64,000 bases of DNA from Halichoerus grypus (GCF_964656455.1 NC_135719.1:78587562-78651561), one strand, 5' to 3'. Positions 11,066 to 23,132 are shown, counted from the first letter of the stretch. A program made the numbers and translations. Notes: generated by a model from the letters alone, not told the origin.

Positions 11066-11863
11066 TGAACTCCTGAAACAGAAAGTGTTTTCTGCTTCAA
11101 ACTGCTTTGGTGAGCCTATAAAATCTAGCAGTTAAAAAATATCTGATTTCAGGCAGCATGTTACTTAATGGTCTTTCTATGTAAAATATACTTGGAAATG
11201 TATGAAACCTTCAGGCTCTAGCTACATCACGTTCACCAACCTTTGAAAAATGTTTGGCCTTGGTGGTGTGGAACAAGGGTTATTTATATCTGCATAACTG
11301 AAATGAAGAACTGAAAATGAGAGGCTATTTCATTTTTATTCTGGACAATCTCCATTAGAAAATTGGAATATATTATATTTCTCCATAGCCATTTCCTCTC
11401 CCCTTATATTCTATCCCTTTATCCTAACCACTGTAAGGAGACAATGCCCACATTCCTTTCCACTTTTGTTTCCCACTAATCATCTATCATGATTCTCAAA
11501 TGTTGTTCAGTCCTTCAGTCATCATGATGTTTTTGAAAAAGGTTACCATTCCCTTTCCCTTCAAAACTTGTTGGAAGTGAGCTGTGAATTTTTTTTTTAG
11601 GTATTTTGTAAACTGAGGAGTAAATCTTCAAATAGCTGAATTTTTGTTTCTATGAAGATTTGCATCTCTAAGCAAATTTCTAAGTCATAAGAATTAATCT
11701 CCATTTGAATCAATTAAGATATCTGGAAAGACCATGGGGAAATATTTGACCACTGTGAGCAGGGAAGTGATAAAACAGGGAACTATCTGGTAGTGGGCTG
11801 CCACTAAATTTTTTCATGCAGAAAAAATCTCACTTTGAATTTGATCACTGTATTTTTTCCTAG
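11066..11863 (+). other. Candidate non-coding first exon and intron of the olfactory receptor pseudogene
   Basis: If transcription starts about 30 bases after the TATA box, exon 1 would run from about 11066 to 11109. It ends at the donor TTTG|GTGAGC. A strong acceptor, TATTTTTTCCTAG, ends at 11863, 48 bases before the ATG at 11912. The implied intron is about 754 bases. Intronless receptor coding regions preceded by one or more non-coding exons are normal for this family. This is inference from motifs only. Confidence 0.35.
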
Positions 11864-11911
11864 TTCTCCTCCCATCTGGAAATGTCAGAGATCTTCCAGA
11901 AATCAGACTGA

Positions 11912-12856
11912 ATGGCCTGGAATAATCAGTCAGTCATAACTGAATTCATACTACAGGGTCTCTCCAGTTCTTGGGAACTCCAGATCTTCTATTTCCTGTT
12001 TTTCTCCATAGTCTATGCAGCCACTGTACTGGGTAACCTCCTTACTGTGCTCACCATCGTGTCAGAGCCATGCCTTCACCCCCCATGTACTTTTTGCTGG
12101 GCGATCTCTCCTTCATTGACATGTCTCTGGCTTCATTCGCCACCCCCAAAATGATTGCAGATTTTCTCAGTGAGCACAAAGCCATCTCTTTTGAAGGCTG
12201 CATCACCCAGGTATTTTTCCTGCATCTGTTAGGGGGTGCTGAGATTGTACTGCTGATACCTATGTCTTTTGATAGGTATGGGGCTATATGTAAACCTCTA
12301 TGTTACTTAACCATTATGAGCCGAAGAATGTGCATTGGGCTGGTAACACTTTCCTGGATTGTTGGCATCTTCCATGCTCTGAGTCAGTTAGCATTTACTG
12401 TGAATCTGCCCTTCTGTGGACCCAATGAAGTGGACAGCTTCTTTTGTGACCTCCCCTTGGTGATCAAACTTGCCTGTGTAGACACATACATTCTGGGAGT
12501 ATTCATGATCTCAGCCAGTGGTATGATTGCCCTGGTGTGTTTCATCCTCTTGGTGATTTCCTACACTATCATCCTGGTCACTGTTCGGCAACATTCCTCT
12601 GGTGGGTCCTCCAAAGCACTCTCCACTTGCAGTGCCCACTTCACTGTTGTGACCCTTTTCTTTGGGCCGTGCATTTTCATCTATGTCTGGCCTTTCACAA
12701 ACTTCCCAATAGACAAAGTGCTCTCTATTTTATACCATTTTCACTCCCCTCTTGAATCCAGTGATCTATACCCTTAGAAATAAAGATGTCAAGGATTCCA
12801 TGAGAAAACTTAGTAGCCATATCTTCAAGTCTAGGAAGACTGATCATACCCCTTGA
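11912..12856 (+). pseudogene. Olfactory receptor pseudogene, family 4 (OR4K/OR4L-like)
   Basis: Olfactory receptors are seven-transmembrane G-protein-coupled odorant receptors of olfactory neuron cilia. The start MAWNNQSVITEFILQGL has the usual N-terminal glycosylation site (NQS). The first frame breaks near 12083, where one C is missing from the C run before the codons for MYFLLGDLSFIDM. The second frame runs through SFDRYGAICKPL (DRY present, but G where I or V is usual), LPFCGPNEVDSFFCDLP and KALSTCSAHF. A 2-base loss near 12735 (in the place of FYTMFTP) shifts the frame again, before the [12 protein letters not shown] part. The natural stop of the original frame is TGA at 12854-12856. It is most like the reverse receptor at 25.0 kb (DSFFCDLPLVI.LAC..., FMIS.SG.IAL). 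Two frameshifts and an otherwise preserved body suggest fairly recent loss. Confidence 0.93.
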
Positions 12857-13859
12857 TTTCCTCATACAAAAATGAAATACTTGTTCTGCATTTATCCTCC
12901 TCATTCAGTTGGTCAACAAAGTGATGCTACTGCAAGAAACTGGTAAGTTCATGGAAGAACTATTTATATAATCAGTCTCAGCAGTCACTGAGTTCTGGTC
13001 ATGTTAATTGTTCCTCATACAATATAACATTAACTACAGGGCACCATCAAACCTATACTCAGCATTTTACTGCACAGAGACCTGCTTTTTGGAATATTCA
13101 ACTTCTGTCAGATATAAACATTTATTTGAGTATTCCTTCTCCTGAGACATATGCATGTTTTAAGAGTAGATTTTCTCCTAGTCTCTTGTAATAGCCTCTA
13201 AGAAAAGAGGCAAGTGTGAAAGCACCAACACTTAGTATAGTACCCTGTACACTGAAGTTATAATGAGATTTTTTGTTGCTGACAAAGGTGCTGATGAATG
13301 GGTTATTTTAGTTCGAAGGTCAGGAAAAAGTGGAAGGTTCTTGGTAAGTAAAAATATTTGGTATTTAATGTTTTTGTAACCCATCTTTGATGAGAATAAA
13401 AATGTACCTTATTTATATTCTGTCCCTAAGTTCCCTAGAGTGGATTTTCCAATTTTAAAACAGTATAGTTAACTCCAGAAAATTCTTGTAGTCTTGTATA
13501 TATTAAAGATTAATATGTGGTATACAGCAAATTCCATCCACACTCCGATTCTGGAAGATGAAACTAAGACCCAAGGACACAGCTTTTTCAGGGTCATGCT
13601 AATTAGAGGCAGGATCTAAGTCATTCACCTACAAATAGAGATATATGTTTATTTTCTAAGCAGTAACAAGTTATTTTGGTGCTATAATGTTTGTTGTATT
13701 GTTTTTATAATCAAAAGGTATTTTATAAATAGTAATGTCCTAAAGGATCTGAGCCATTTTCCCCCTGGTTAAACACAGTATTTGACTTAAGGGACCTATG
13801 AAGTAGTGGTCTCTCAACATATTTGATATAGTTAGTAACTGGAGTTTTTAGAACATAGA

Positions 13860-13965
13860 AATCATCTAACAGTATCTATTTACTTTGCAGATGATAGAAT
13901 TGAGAATCAGGGAATAAAGTAACTTTCCCAAGTTCATACATCTATATGATGATAGAGTCTATCCT
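13860..13965 (+). repeat. MIR SINE remnant
   Basis: The succession CAGATGATAGAATTGAGAAT, AGTAACTTTCCCAAGTTCATACA and GATGATAGAGTC follows the MIR core, strongly diverged. Confidence 0.4.
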
Positions 13966-13977
13966 AGAATATGCCTG

Positions 13978-14052
13978 TCTTCTCTCTCTCTCTCTCATGT
14001 CGTCTCTCTCTCTCTCTGTCTCCCTCCCTCTGTCTTGCCATCTCTCTCTCTC
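13978..14052. repeat. (TC)n microsatellite, interrupted
   Basis: Runs of TCTCTC are broken by ATGTCG, GTCTCCC and TTGCCA. The surrounding 61-codon open frame is only a by-product of the repeat. Confidence 0.85.
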
Positions 14053-14911
14053 AACTGAACAAGGGCTAGGTTATCTTCAAGAGCATTTGGTCATTGTCAT
14101 TCTGAGAATTACACTTAGAAGAAATGTTTAATGCATATAAGTGGACTAACTGTAACCACAAATAATTATCCAACTGCCTGCCATTGTCAAAGTTTGCATA
14201 ATATTGTAATATTGTACAAGCTTGGGTTTAGATAAAGACAGATGAATATATAGAGATGACCAATGGGATAAATACATTGTAAAGAGTTGAAAGAAAGATA
14301 AACCAGTCATTAGGGGAATGGATGAGCCGATAAATGGCAAAGCAGATGGATGGGGGATGGATGTATAGCAAGACAGACAAATACTTAAAATCATAAATAA
14401 GTGAATAAGTATTCTTACTATATTGACTCAGTAGTCTGTGTATTGAATCTATACAACCGTAAATTACAACTGTCACTTGTTTAAAATTACTTGAAAGGTT
14501 ATTGGATTTAGTAAAGTCAAAATGGGATACTCTTAAATGTGTTTCTTGTGATGAAGTACAACCAGTTCAGTTTAGTAATATGTTTAATGGTCACTTGAGA
14601 GATCTACCAATGAATTAACATTAGTAAAAAAAAAAATTATAATTTAAATACCTTTTGTTTATTTATGACTCTCTATTATAAATCTGTTCTCCCACCTTCT
14701 CAACTCTGTTGATTAGATCAAGTTTCCAAGTTGAGTCTTTCATATTTCATTTTGATCAATAGCATATGGTTGGCTGATCAGAGTAAGGAATGTTACATAC
14801 TTTTTGTCAGACTACATATTTGGTAGTATATATGCATCTTAACATTCACATTGCTAGAATTATAGCCATATAAATGTCATGAGTTTCATTACATGAAAAT
14901 TTACATGTGCT

Positions 14912-15345
14912 TCAAAATAATACATTATATGTTAAAAAAAAGAAGAAGATAGTAGGAAGGGAAAAATGAAGGGGGGAAATTGGAGGGGGAGACGAACCAT
15001 GAGAGACTATGGACTCTGAGAAACAAGCTGAGGGTTCTAGAGGGGAGGGGGTTGGGATGATGGGTTAGCCTGGTTAAAAAAATCATAAAATAATACATTA
15101 TATGTTTAAAAAGAAGAAGAAGAAGGTAATAGGAAGGGAAAAATGAAGGGGGGTAATCGGAGGGGGAGACAAACCATGAGAGACTATGGACCTCTGAGAA
15201 ACAAACTGAGGGTTCTAGAGGGGAGGGGGGTGGGGGGATGGGTTAGCCTGGTGATGGGTATTAAAGAGGGCATGTATTGAATGGAGCACTGGGTGTTATA
15301 CGCAAACAATGAATCATGGAACACTACAACAACAACAACAAAAAA
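14912..15345 (+). mobile_element. L1 3' UTR, forward, with about 173-bp internal tandem duplication
   Basis: L1 3' UTR text (AATACATTATATGTT, then GAACCATGAGAGACTATGGA, then GAGGGTTCTAGAGGGGAGGG) appears at 14913-15076 and again from 15087. Only the second copy continues to the true end (GGGCATGTATTGAATGGAGC ... AATCATGGAACACTACA) and an (ACA)n tail. Either one insertion duplicated internally or two similar tails landed in tandem. No clear TSD was found. Confidence 0.85.
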
Positions 15346-15355
15346 GATTCCAAGT

Positions 15356-16329
15356 ATTAGGAAAACAGTGTCGGGAAATTAACCCCAGAGACAAAAACTA
15401 GAGTTTGGCATAAGCATCAACCTAAGAAAATTTGAGTAAAGGACTCTCCCATTCTCCATTCTAAGCCCTCCACCTACAGGGTCCTCTCCCTCCTTGCCTC
15501 ATGTTCTCTGCTGACAGTAAGTTATCTGAGCATGCTTTGTTACCTAACATTCTTATTACCATGAAAAAGAAGGCTAACACTGAGTCCCAACAGTTCACTG
15601 TAAAAGATAAACCTAGCAAACAATTTCAGGAAATAACCTAATTTTATGATGCCATCTCTTCACCTCGAAGAGTCATAAACCTAATTGAAACCGTGTGTAG
15701 TGTGGTTCAGTAGAGCACTTTTGTTCTTCTCTTTTTTATTCTTTAAGTAAGTAGATGCCCTGTTCTCCATCTACCTCTGTTGAGCTTGTTTTACAAGTTG
15801 ATCTCTAATTACAGTCTAATAAGTGAAACCAGGAATAAATGTATATAGGGATATCAAAATACTTAATATTGTTCAAAAATTAAATGTACACATACAAAAT
15901 AAAATTGAGATTTGTTTGAGACTGGATGAGCTACAGCAGTGAGCCATCAGCCCCAAACAGAGTTCCTGGTACCAAAATCCCTTTAGATGTATTTCTCTCC
16001 CAGCAAAAAAAAAAAAAAAATCCATTGTTCCTGCTCAAAGAACTACTGTCCCCTGCTCATTCTAGGAGCCACAAGGATAATCAGGAATGTGGCCTTTCAT
16101 TTGATGATGCTGATGATGTAGCTGGGGATTTGTGACACTTCATTATCAAAAACTTGACAAAAAGTGATTTGTTTCATGTGCCATTGTTTTCTGGTCAATT
16201 ACCACTTTGTGCTTTCCCCCCACCTTTTGTTCCAGAAAACCTACTTAGAAGGTGATGTTACAGTTTGCATTTCAAAAAATTGTAATGATTTTAGAACCAA
16301 GACATAGTACAATTTTATAACACCCCCCT
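15356..16329. other. Single-copy DNA, nothing recognised
   Basis: I see no gene or clear repeat here apart from an A16 run at 16004-16020. A 69-codon frame at 15926-16135 spans that run and has no family resemblance. Confidence 0.55.
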
Positions 16330-16615
16330 TCAAGGTTTAACCTAAGCCCCACCTCTTCAGAGGAGGCTTTTTCAATTCTTTTATTAACTTCTCTCTACTT
16401 TTTTCAGAGCTAATATTTCCTGCATTATTAATTTTATACATTGCTTTAGATTGTTGCTTAACCATTTCTTAAGTCTGTGTCTTCCTCTTGTAATTTATAA
16501 GCATTTTAAGAACAGAAACTTTGCCCTTGCTTGTTTTTGTTGTTGTTATTCATTTGCTTGTTAATTTGTTTTTAGTATCTACCATAGTATTTGACTCAGA
16601 GCACAGTTAAAAGCA
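16330..16615 (+). repeat. L2 LINE remnant
   Basis: The order CTTCAGAGGAGGCTTTTTCA, ...TTTAAGAACAGAAACTTTGC and ...ATAGTATTTGACTCAGAGCA matches the 3' part of L2, which typically reads 'gaggccttccctgac', then 'gggcagggact', then 'cagtgcctggcaca'. It is much diverged. Confidence 0.45.
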
Positions 16616-16649
16616 GCAATTTGGTACAATTTTTAAAGTAATTATGTTT

Positions 16650-16984
16650 ATCCCCCTACTATCTTTTTTTTTTTTTAATGTATAATGTATTATTTGTTTC
16701 AGAGATACAGGTCTGTGATTCATCAGTCTTACACAATTCACAGCACTACCATGGCACATGCCCTCCCCAATGTCTATCACCCAGCCACCCCATCCCTCCC
16801 ACCCCCCACCACTCCAGCAACCCTCAGTTTGTTTCCTGAGATTAAGAATTCCTCATATCAGTGAGATCATATGATACAGCACTGGGTGTTATATGCAAAC
16901 AATGAATCATGGAACCCTATATCAAAAACTAATGATGTAATGTATGGTGATTAACATAACATAGTAAAATAAAATTAAGAAAAA
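16650..16984 (+). mobile_element. Twin-primed L1 3' UTR insertion (5' part inverted)
   Basis: The left part (about 16650-16876) is L1 3' UTR in reverse orientation. The right part (about 16877-16984) is the terminal 3' UTR in forward orientation, ending AATAAAATTAAG plus an A run. Both sit inside one perfect 15-bp duplication, AAAGTAATTATGTTT, at 16635-16649 and 16985-16999. This is the standard signature of twin priming during target-primed reverse transcription. Confidence 0.93.
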
Positions 16985-16999
16985 AAAGTAATTATGTTT

Positions 17000-17389
17000 T
17001 TCTAAATGTCCTTTTATGTTTTCTTTGTTACTATTCCACCATTCTTTGACTGTATCATAGTAATCATAGAAATGTTGAGGTAGAGAGAATTTCAGAGATA
17101 AGTAGTTGCCCCTATCAAATTCTGCCCCCGTCAAATTCTGCCATTAATTATGGGACCTTGTACAAACCTCTGATCTGATTAGATCTTCTATGAGGTCCTT
17201 TCAAGCACTATTATCATGTGTAGGACCTTTGATTGTCAATTCATTTTATCCTGTGGTAGTTCAAGTATAAAACTTCCTAAAAGTCAAGAGAAATTGAGAA
17301 GGTCAGAATCTATAGGAAAAGGGACTCTGGTTTAATATCCTTCAAATAATCCTGGAAATCCAGGAAGGTGTGCATCCCATAAATTTTGG
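17000..17389. other. Single-copy DNA, nothing recognised
   Basis: No gene. A 70-codon reverse frame at 16922-17134 overlaps the L1 tail and is not supported. Confidence 0.5.
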
Positions 17390-18480
17390 TATGTTGTGTT
17401 TTCATTTTCATATGTCTTGAGATATGTTCTAATATCTGGTTTTCTTTTTTTATACAATGGTTTCAAAAGTATGCTAATTTACACATATTTGTGAATTTTT
17501 CCGTTTCCTTTTGGTATTGATTTCTAGTTTCATTCCATTGTGGTTGGAAAAGATGGTTGGGATGATTTCAGTCTTCTTAAATTTGTAATGACTTGTTTTG
17601 TGACCTAGCATGTGATCTCTTCTGGAGAGTGTTTCATGTACACTTGAGAAGAATGTATATTCTGGTTCTGTTGGGTGAAATGTTCTGTATATGTCTGTTA
17701 GGTCCATTTGGTCTATAGTGTTGTTCGCACCTGCTGTTTCCTTACTGATATTTAGTCTGGATCATCTGTCCATTATCATTTGGGGTATTGAAGTCTACTT
17801 TATTGTGTTGCTATCTGTTTCTCCCTTCAGATCTGTCAATGTTAGCTTTATATATTTAGGTGTTCTCATGTGCATATATATTTCTAATTGTTATATCTTC
17901 CTGTTGAATTGACCCGTTAGCATTACATAATGACCTTCTTTGCTTTTGTGACAGTTGACTTAAAATCTATTTTTTCTTATATAAGTATACTCCTCCTCTG
18001 TTTTGGTTACCATTTGAATGAAATGTATTTTTCCATGCTTTCACTTTGAGCCTGTGTGTGTGTCCTTAAATCTAAAGCAAATACCTTATAGACAGCATAT
18101 AGTTGGATCTTGCTTTTTATCCCTTCGGTGACCCTATGTCTTTTGTTTGGTGAGTTTAATCTACTTACATTTAAAATAATTATTTTTAGATAAGGACTTA
18201 ACTATTGCTGTTTTGTTCATTGTTTTCTGTTTTGTAGTTTCTTTTGTTCCTCTTCCTCTCATCATCTTCATTTTCGATGTGCTGCTTTTTTGTAATGGTG
18301 TATTTTGATTTTTTTCTCTTTATCTTTTCTTGTATTGCTACAGATTTTATTCTTTGTGGTTACCGTGAGGCTTGCAAAAAACTTCTTGTTATAACAATAG
18401 TCTATTTTGGACTGATAACAACTTAACTTTAATTGCATACAAAAACTACACTTTTAACCCCCCTGACACACACTTTGTAG
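17390..18480 (-). mobile_element. Old L1 fragment, reverse (endonuclease part of ORF2)
   Basis: In reverse it reads as the L1 endonuclease region, for example MDLTDIYRTFHPTEPEYTFF and the RRDHMLGHKT that replaces the usual RIDHILGHK at 17474-17707. It continues to the ORF1-ORF2 spacer near 18430-18480. Stops and frame changes are frequent. It is of older type than copies A and B and is truncated on both sides. Confidence 0.8.
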
Positions 18481-19544
18481 TGTTGTTGTAATAATTTAAG
18501 TAGGTAAAATAGCCTGTCTAAAGGCCTCAAAAGAATGGAATGTGGCACATGGGAGGAAGAGTAAAATTAGTGTTTAAAAAAAGGAATGCAAAATAGGGCT
18601 AAGGAGGTAAGCAAGATTCAAATGATTCATGTCCTACTATACATTGTAATAATTTGTTATTGTATATTCCCTAACCACATTAGTATTTTTTCTGTGATAC
18701 ATAGAATGAAGCCTGTCACATTTTAAGCTTTTAGTAATAAATGTTTGAGAATGAATACATATATCCTCTTCATCAATAGTGAAATGAGCAATGTTAAAAT
18801 CAGCATCAAATCAGAATATTTCACCCTTGGAGAGACAAGTGCTGAGCTATAAATGCCTCACTGGGGATGTCTCTTCTATAATCCTTCCTGCTCCCCTCGA
18901 GGCATTCTCTGTCACCTTTAATGTAAAGGTTTCCACCAACTTGCATGTCATCCCCCCCAGTGAAAATACACCAAGATGCCATTCAGAACTGACATCAATA
19001 AGCCAGTAAGATTATTTCAGGGTATGGGAGGAGAAGAGATTCTGGGACATAGCTTTAAGATGCAAGGTGATGGGAAAAAAAGACAAGAGGTAAAAGGGAG
19101 CCCTATTTCCAGAAATTGTTGGGCTAACTGTTCCAAGTCACCTCACCTTATAACCTAAGATTCAGTGTTCTGGTTAAGTAAGCAAATTCAATATTATACA
19201 GGAAAGATTGTAAAGAGATAAGAAGAACGAGGATAACTTTTCTTCTGTAGCTCCAATGTAGTCTTCAAGTGCAGACTATATGTTTAGTACCCTGTTATCC
19301 ACTGTAGAGAAAATAAGTGAGACAAAACTTTTGTCAGATCATCTGAGAAGGCTATAAAAAGTTCTCACAACAGGAACTGGGTAAAAGCTGGCCCATTGCT
19401 TAGAGTCTGCTCTCAGTTACTCAGTGCTTCCTCATTCTTTCCAAGACTCTGGCCACTTTCTTTCTTTGAGTACAATCTCTTTCTACTACTGCTAACCTAA
19501 CAACTTGTTCTCTGGAAATAGTAAACCACATGCAACTCCTGAGT
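18481..19544. other. Single-copy DNA, nothing recognised
   Basis: Several short frames (for example 18791-19009) lack any family resemblance. No RNA gene or clear repeat was seen. Confidence 0.5.
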
Positions 19545-19840
19545 TCATTAGGCATTTGTGTTTTTCTCATGTTTGCCCATGCTGTTCCTTCCCTGTGGCA
19601 TACTTTGCCCCCAACTTTGCTTTCAAGTCTCAGATTCAGCACTGTGTTTGAGAAGGTTTCTCCGACTCTGCAGGCACATTTGGACATGCCTTTTCCTAAG
19701 TCTCTGTATTATCATATGCAAACTTATATCATGGCCATTATGACACTGTGTTGTGATTACTTTTCTTTGTATTAGATAGAATCTCTTTAAGGGTAGGGAT
19801 AACGTCTTTGTTTCCAAAGGACAGAGCATAGTCCCTCAAA
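19545..19840 (+). repeat. L2 LINE remnant
   Basis: The text CATGCTGTTCCTTCCCTGTG ... CAAGTCTCAGATTCAGCA ... GAAGGTTTCTCCGACTCT ... TTTAAGGGTAGGGATAACG follows the 3' part of L2. Short open frames on both strands here are by-products. Confidence 0.5.
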
Positions 19841-20144
19841 CAAACACACAAACAAACCAAAAAAATCATTTCTGGGAATATCTATACTGAGGGAGGAGAT
19901 TAAGGTGGCACCTGTTTGACAAAGGCAGAAAATCCTACTTAAGATAATGTCATCTCTCTACTAACTAATACTGAACTATTTACCTATTTCAAGAAAAGGC
20001 CAGTTCTATCCTCCTACAATTAAAAATGCATTTGGAAGAGCTAAAGTAGCTCTTCAATGTAAAATAAAATGCAGGTGACCAAAAGCAGATTTCTAATGGA
20101 GTACAGTCAAAAGAAAATCAGGATGTAGGAGAAGAAAGGCATTT

Positions 20145-20206
20145 AAGAAGAAGAAGGAGAAGGAGAAGAAGAAGGAAGAAAGAAGAAAGAAGAAAAGAAG
20201 GAGGAG

Positions 20207-20237
<31 letters not shown>

Positions 20238-20281
20238 GAGAAGAAGAAGAAGAGGAAGAAGAAAGAAGAAGAAAAAGAAGT
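20145..20281. repeat. (GAA)n / purine-rich microsatellite
   Basis: About 135 bases of almost pure purine on the plus strand, built from GAA, GGA and AAGAAG units. Such tracts can form triplex DNA; nothing here shows a function. Confidence 0.95.
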
Positions 20282-20800
20282 ATAACTGACTTTTTAATAT
20301 TCCAGTTTGGCTTAAATCCTCATATAAGAATAATTTGTAGGAATATCAATGATCCAAGGAGATACAATGAATGCTATGTTTGTTGAGAGTGAACCATCAA
20401 AAGTTAGGGACAAAAGTAGATTGTGTCAAGGTGAGGGTTAGAGCTGGAAGGAAAGTGACAGATGTGGTGATGGAAAAGGCATAATATACATCTTAATTTC
20501 TTTATTAAGGATCAGAAACTGCTGGGGTAATATGCATAAGTGGAGTGTACTAGTGTGCAAGACAAAACAGATGAGATCTCTGGTATTAGCCCAATCTAAA
20601 AACTCATCTACAGCTTAGAATTCTGGCCTAATGTTGGCAGGTTTGTTTTTCTTTCATTTTTTAAGAAAATCTATCAAGCTGTATTTTCTTATGAAATCTC
20701 CCATTATCTAATATTATTAAATTAGTTTGATTTCTTTATAAACTTTTGAGGAAAGACAAAACATGTTGGGAATGCAGTCTGTTGACTTGCAAACTCTGCT
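20282..20800. other. Single-copy DNA, nothing recognised
   Basis: AT-rich, without supported genes or repeats. Confidence 0.5.
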
Positions 20801-20817
20801 AAAAGAATGATGAGAAA

Positions 20818-21016
20818 GGCGCCTGGGTGGCTCAGTCGTTAAGCATCTGCCTTCGGCTCAGGTCATTATCCCAGGGTCCTGGGATCGAGTCCCACATCGC
20901 GCTCTCTGCTCAGCAGGAAGCCTGCTTCTCCCTCTCCCACTCCCCCTGCTTGTGTTCCTGCTCTCACTATCTCCCTCTCTCTGTCAAATAAATAAATAAA
21001 ATCTTAAAAAAAAAAA
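20818..21016 (+). mobile_element. Can-SINE, forward, with 17-bp TSD
   Basis: A full Can-SINE: head GGCGCCTGGGTGGCTCAGTC, TC-rich middle, CAAATAAATAAATAAAATCTT and an A tail. It is bounded by the 17-bp duplication AAAAGAATGATGAGAAA at 20801-20817 and 21017-21033. Low divergence suggests a fairly young insertion. Confidence 0.96.
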
Positions 21017-21033
21017 AAAAGAATGATGAGAAA

Positions 21034-22117
21034 ACCAGGATAGAAGTTGCCCCAAACTTGCCCCAAACCAGAAGCCTAGTAAGTAGTATAGAGCTGAGTT
21101 CAGATTAGACAACCAGGTTTCACTGGTGATATTCACAGTCCCCACTCTAAGAGTTCGTAGTCTTGTGTGTACCACAGACCCCTCTGAGCTTCAGTGAAGC
21201 TCGCAGCCTCCTCATTAGAATAATATTGCAAACACACAAACTAAAATACATAGGAGCATAAGGAAAACCAATTACACTGAATTATAGTTATCATGTGCTA
21301 TGTAGACAGTTTGGGGTTTAACTGATTCCCCAGGAATGTGCTTTACCACATAAACGCCCAGGTAGAAATTAGATATTTATCCTACAGCTTCAGGGATATC
21401 TTAGCCAGATGAAATGTCTGACTTGATGCTATAATTGCATGGTTACAATTTCAGTAGTTTCTTAAACAATACTTCTACCAAGTCTCTAAATAAACTATTC
21501 CCTTATATTTTCATAAATGTGGACAAAATCTTTCTGCCTGTAGTTGTAACTTTATCAATGTGCTAAATATAAAGTGAATAGGTAATTGTCACCATTCATT
21601 TCCCAGTTAATGTTTGTAATAAATCTAGTTAAATAAGAATTTTAAGCATTTCACTACTATCTTTTGAATGGGTAAAAGATAAAGAGAGACAAAATATGTG
21701 AACAATATTTTATCACTTTTAATCATATAAATTTTACTTAAAAACATTGTGATAAAACAATTTATTAATTATGTTCCCCTTTCATTCCATCTTGGTATAT
21801 ATTTCTAAAATTAAGAAGAAATTTCTAAAATATAATACTTCCTTTGAAAAACACAGACCTACAAAGGACAACATTAACTACATCAATGCACCAAAATTAA
21901 TAATGCCAATTAATTAATTAATTAATTAATCAATCAAATATTTTAACATTAGTTAATGTTAGGTAAATTGACACATCCTAATAGTCTTACAACCATGTTC
22001 TTGAAGTTCAGGTAAGCATATCTATTTCCATTCCATTTACCCTGTCACGTATGTATGTCTAACACAATGGCAAAAAAAACAATAATATTATTAGTTAGCA
22101 TCCATTAAAACTTTAAT
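21034..22117. other. AT-rich single-copy DNA with a (TTAA)n run
   Basis: No gene seen. A short TTAA/ATTA tandem run lies at 21906-21935. The 63-codon reverse frame at 20984-21175 is partly SINE tail and is not supported. Confidence 0.55.
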
Positions 22118-22315
22118 GAGTGCCAAGCACTGCTAATTATGTTACATGTCCTTTTGTTTAATTTTTACAACATTCCTAGTGGTTAAATACTAAGTCCACA
22201 TTTTATAGATGAAAAAACAGTCTTAGAAACATTAAGAATATGTGCTCAAAGTTGCACAACAAGAAAGTGGTGAGACTGGAATTCCACCTACAACAGACTG
22301 GTCCCATCTAATTGC
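22118..22315 (+). repeat. MIR SINE
   Basis: GAGTGCCAAGCACTGCTAAT, TTTTATAGATGAAAAAACAG and GTTGCACAACAAGAAAGTGG, followed by GAGACTGGAATTCCA, follow the MIR consensus in order over nearly its full length. An L2-like tail (GTAGGTGCTCAATGAATAG) follows at about 22400. Confidence 0.65.
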
Positions 22316-22468
22316 TAGATATATGTTTCTTAAAAACAGAGGAACAGATCTTGTACATTAATGTATCACAAGCACCCAGAAAAGACCTTAAACAGAGTAG
22401 GTGCTCAATGAATAGTTATTGAACTAAAGACTTTTCAGAAGTAGGGTTCGTATTTAAAAACAAACATG

Positions 22469-23121
22469 TGGAGGTTCCTCAAAAAGTTAAAAATAGAACT
22501 ACCCTATGATCCAGCAATTTCACTACTAGGTATTTGTACAAAGGATACAAACATAGTGATTCAAAGGGGCATATGCATCCCAATGTTTATAGCAGCAATG
22601 TCCACAATAGCCAAATATGGAAAGAGCCCAGATGTCCATTGACAGATGAATGGATAAAGAAGATGTGGTATATATATATACAATGGAATACTATTCAGCC
22701 ATCACAAAATGAAATCTTGCCATTTGCAATGAGGTAGATGGAACTAGAGTGTATTATGCTAAGTGAAATAAGTCAGAGAAAGACAAATACCATATGATTT
22801 CACTCATGTGGAATTTAGGAAACAAAACTGATGAACATGGGAGAAGGGAAGAAAATAAGATAAAAACAGAAAGGGAGACAAACCATAAGAGACTCTTAAC
22901 TATAGGAAACAAACTGAGGGTTGCTGGAGGGGAGGTGGGTGGGGTAATGAGATAATTGAGTAATGGGCATTAAGGAGGGCATGTGATGTAATGAGCACCG
23001 GGAATTATATGCAACTGATGAATCACTAAATTCTACCCCTGAAATTAATAATTCATTATATGTTAACTAACTTGAATTTAAATAAAATCTAATATAAAAT
23101 TAAATTAAAATCAAAAAATTG
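22469..23121 (+). mobile_element. 5'-truncated L1, forward (ORF2 end and 3' UTR)
   Basis: It begins in the ORF2 C-terminal region; the stretch around 22534-22737 reads YKHSDSKGHMHPNVY and SNVHNSQIWKEPRCPLTDE. It runs through an older-style 3' UTR to an A-rich end. A likely TSD with one mismatch is AAACAAACATG (22458-22468) versus AAACAAAGATG (23122-23132). Confidence 0.88.
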
Positions 23122-23132
23122 AAACAAAGATG

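Larger units (their letters stand above)
12857..14911. other. Single-copy DNA downstream of the receptor pseudogene
   Basis: No supported gene. Contents are a MIR-like remnant near 13540-13640, another near 13860-13965, a TC microsatellite at 13978-14052, and otherwise unrecognised AT-rich sequence. Confidence 0.6.

Noticed and set aside
18791..19009. 72-codon forward frame
   Set aside because: No family resemblance, no splice signals, and a length expected by chance in non-coding DNA.
20145..20281. Glu/Lys-rich coding region
   Set aside because: It is a (GAA)n microsatellite with no flanking coding sequence.
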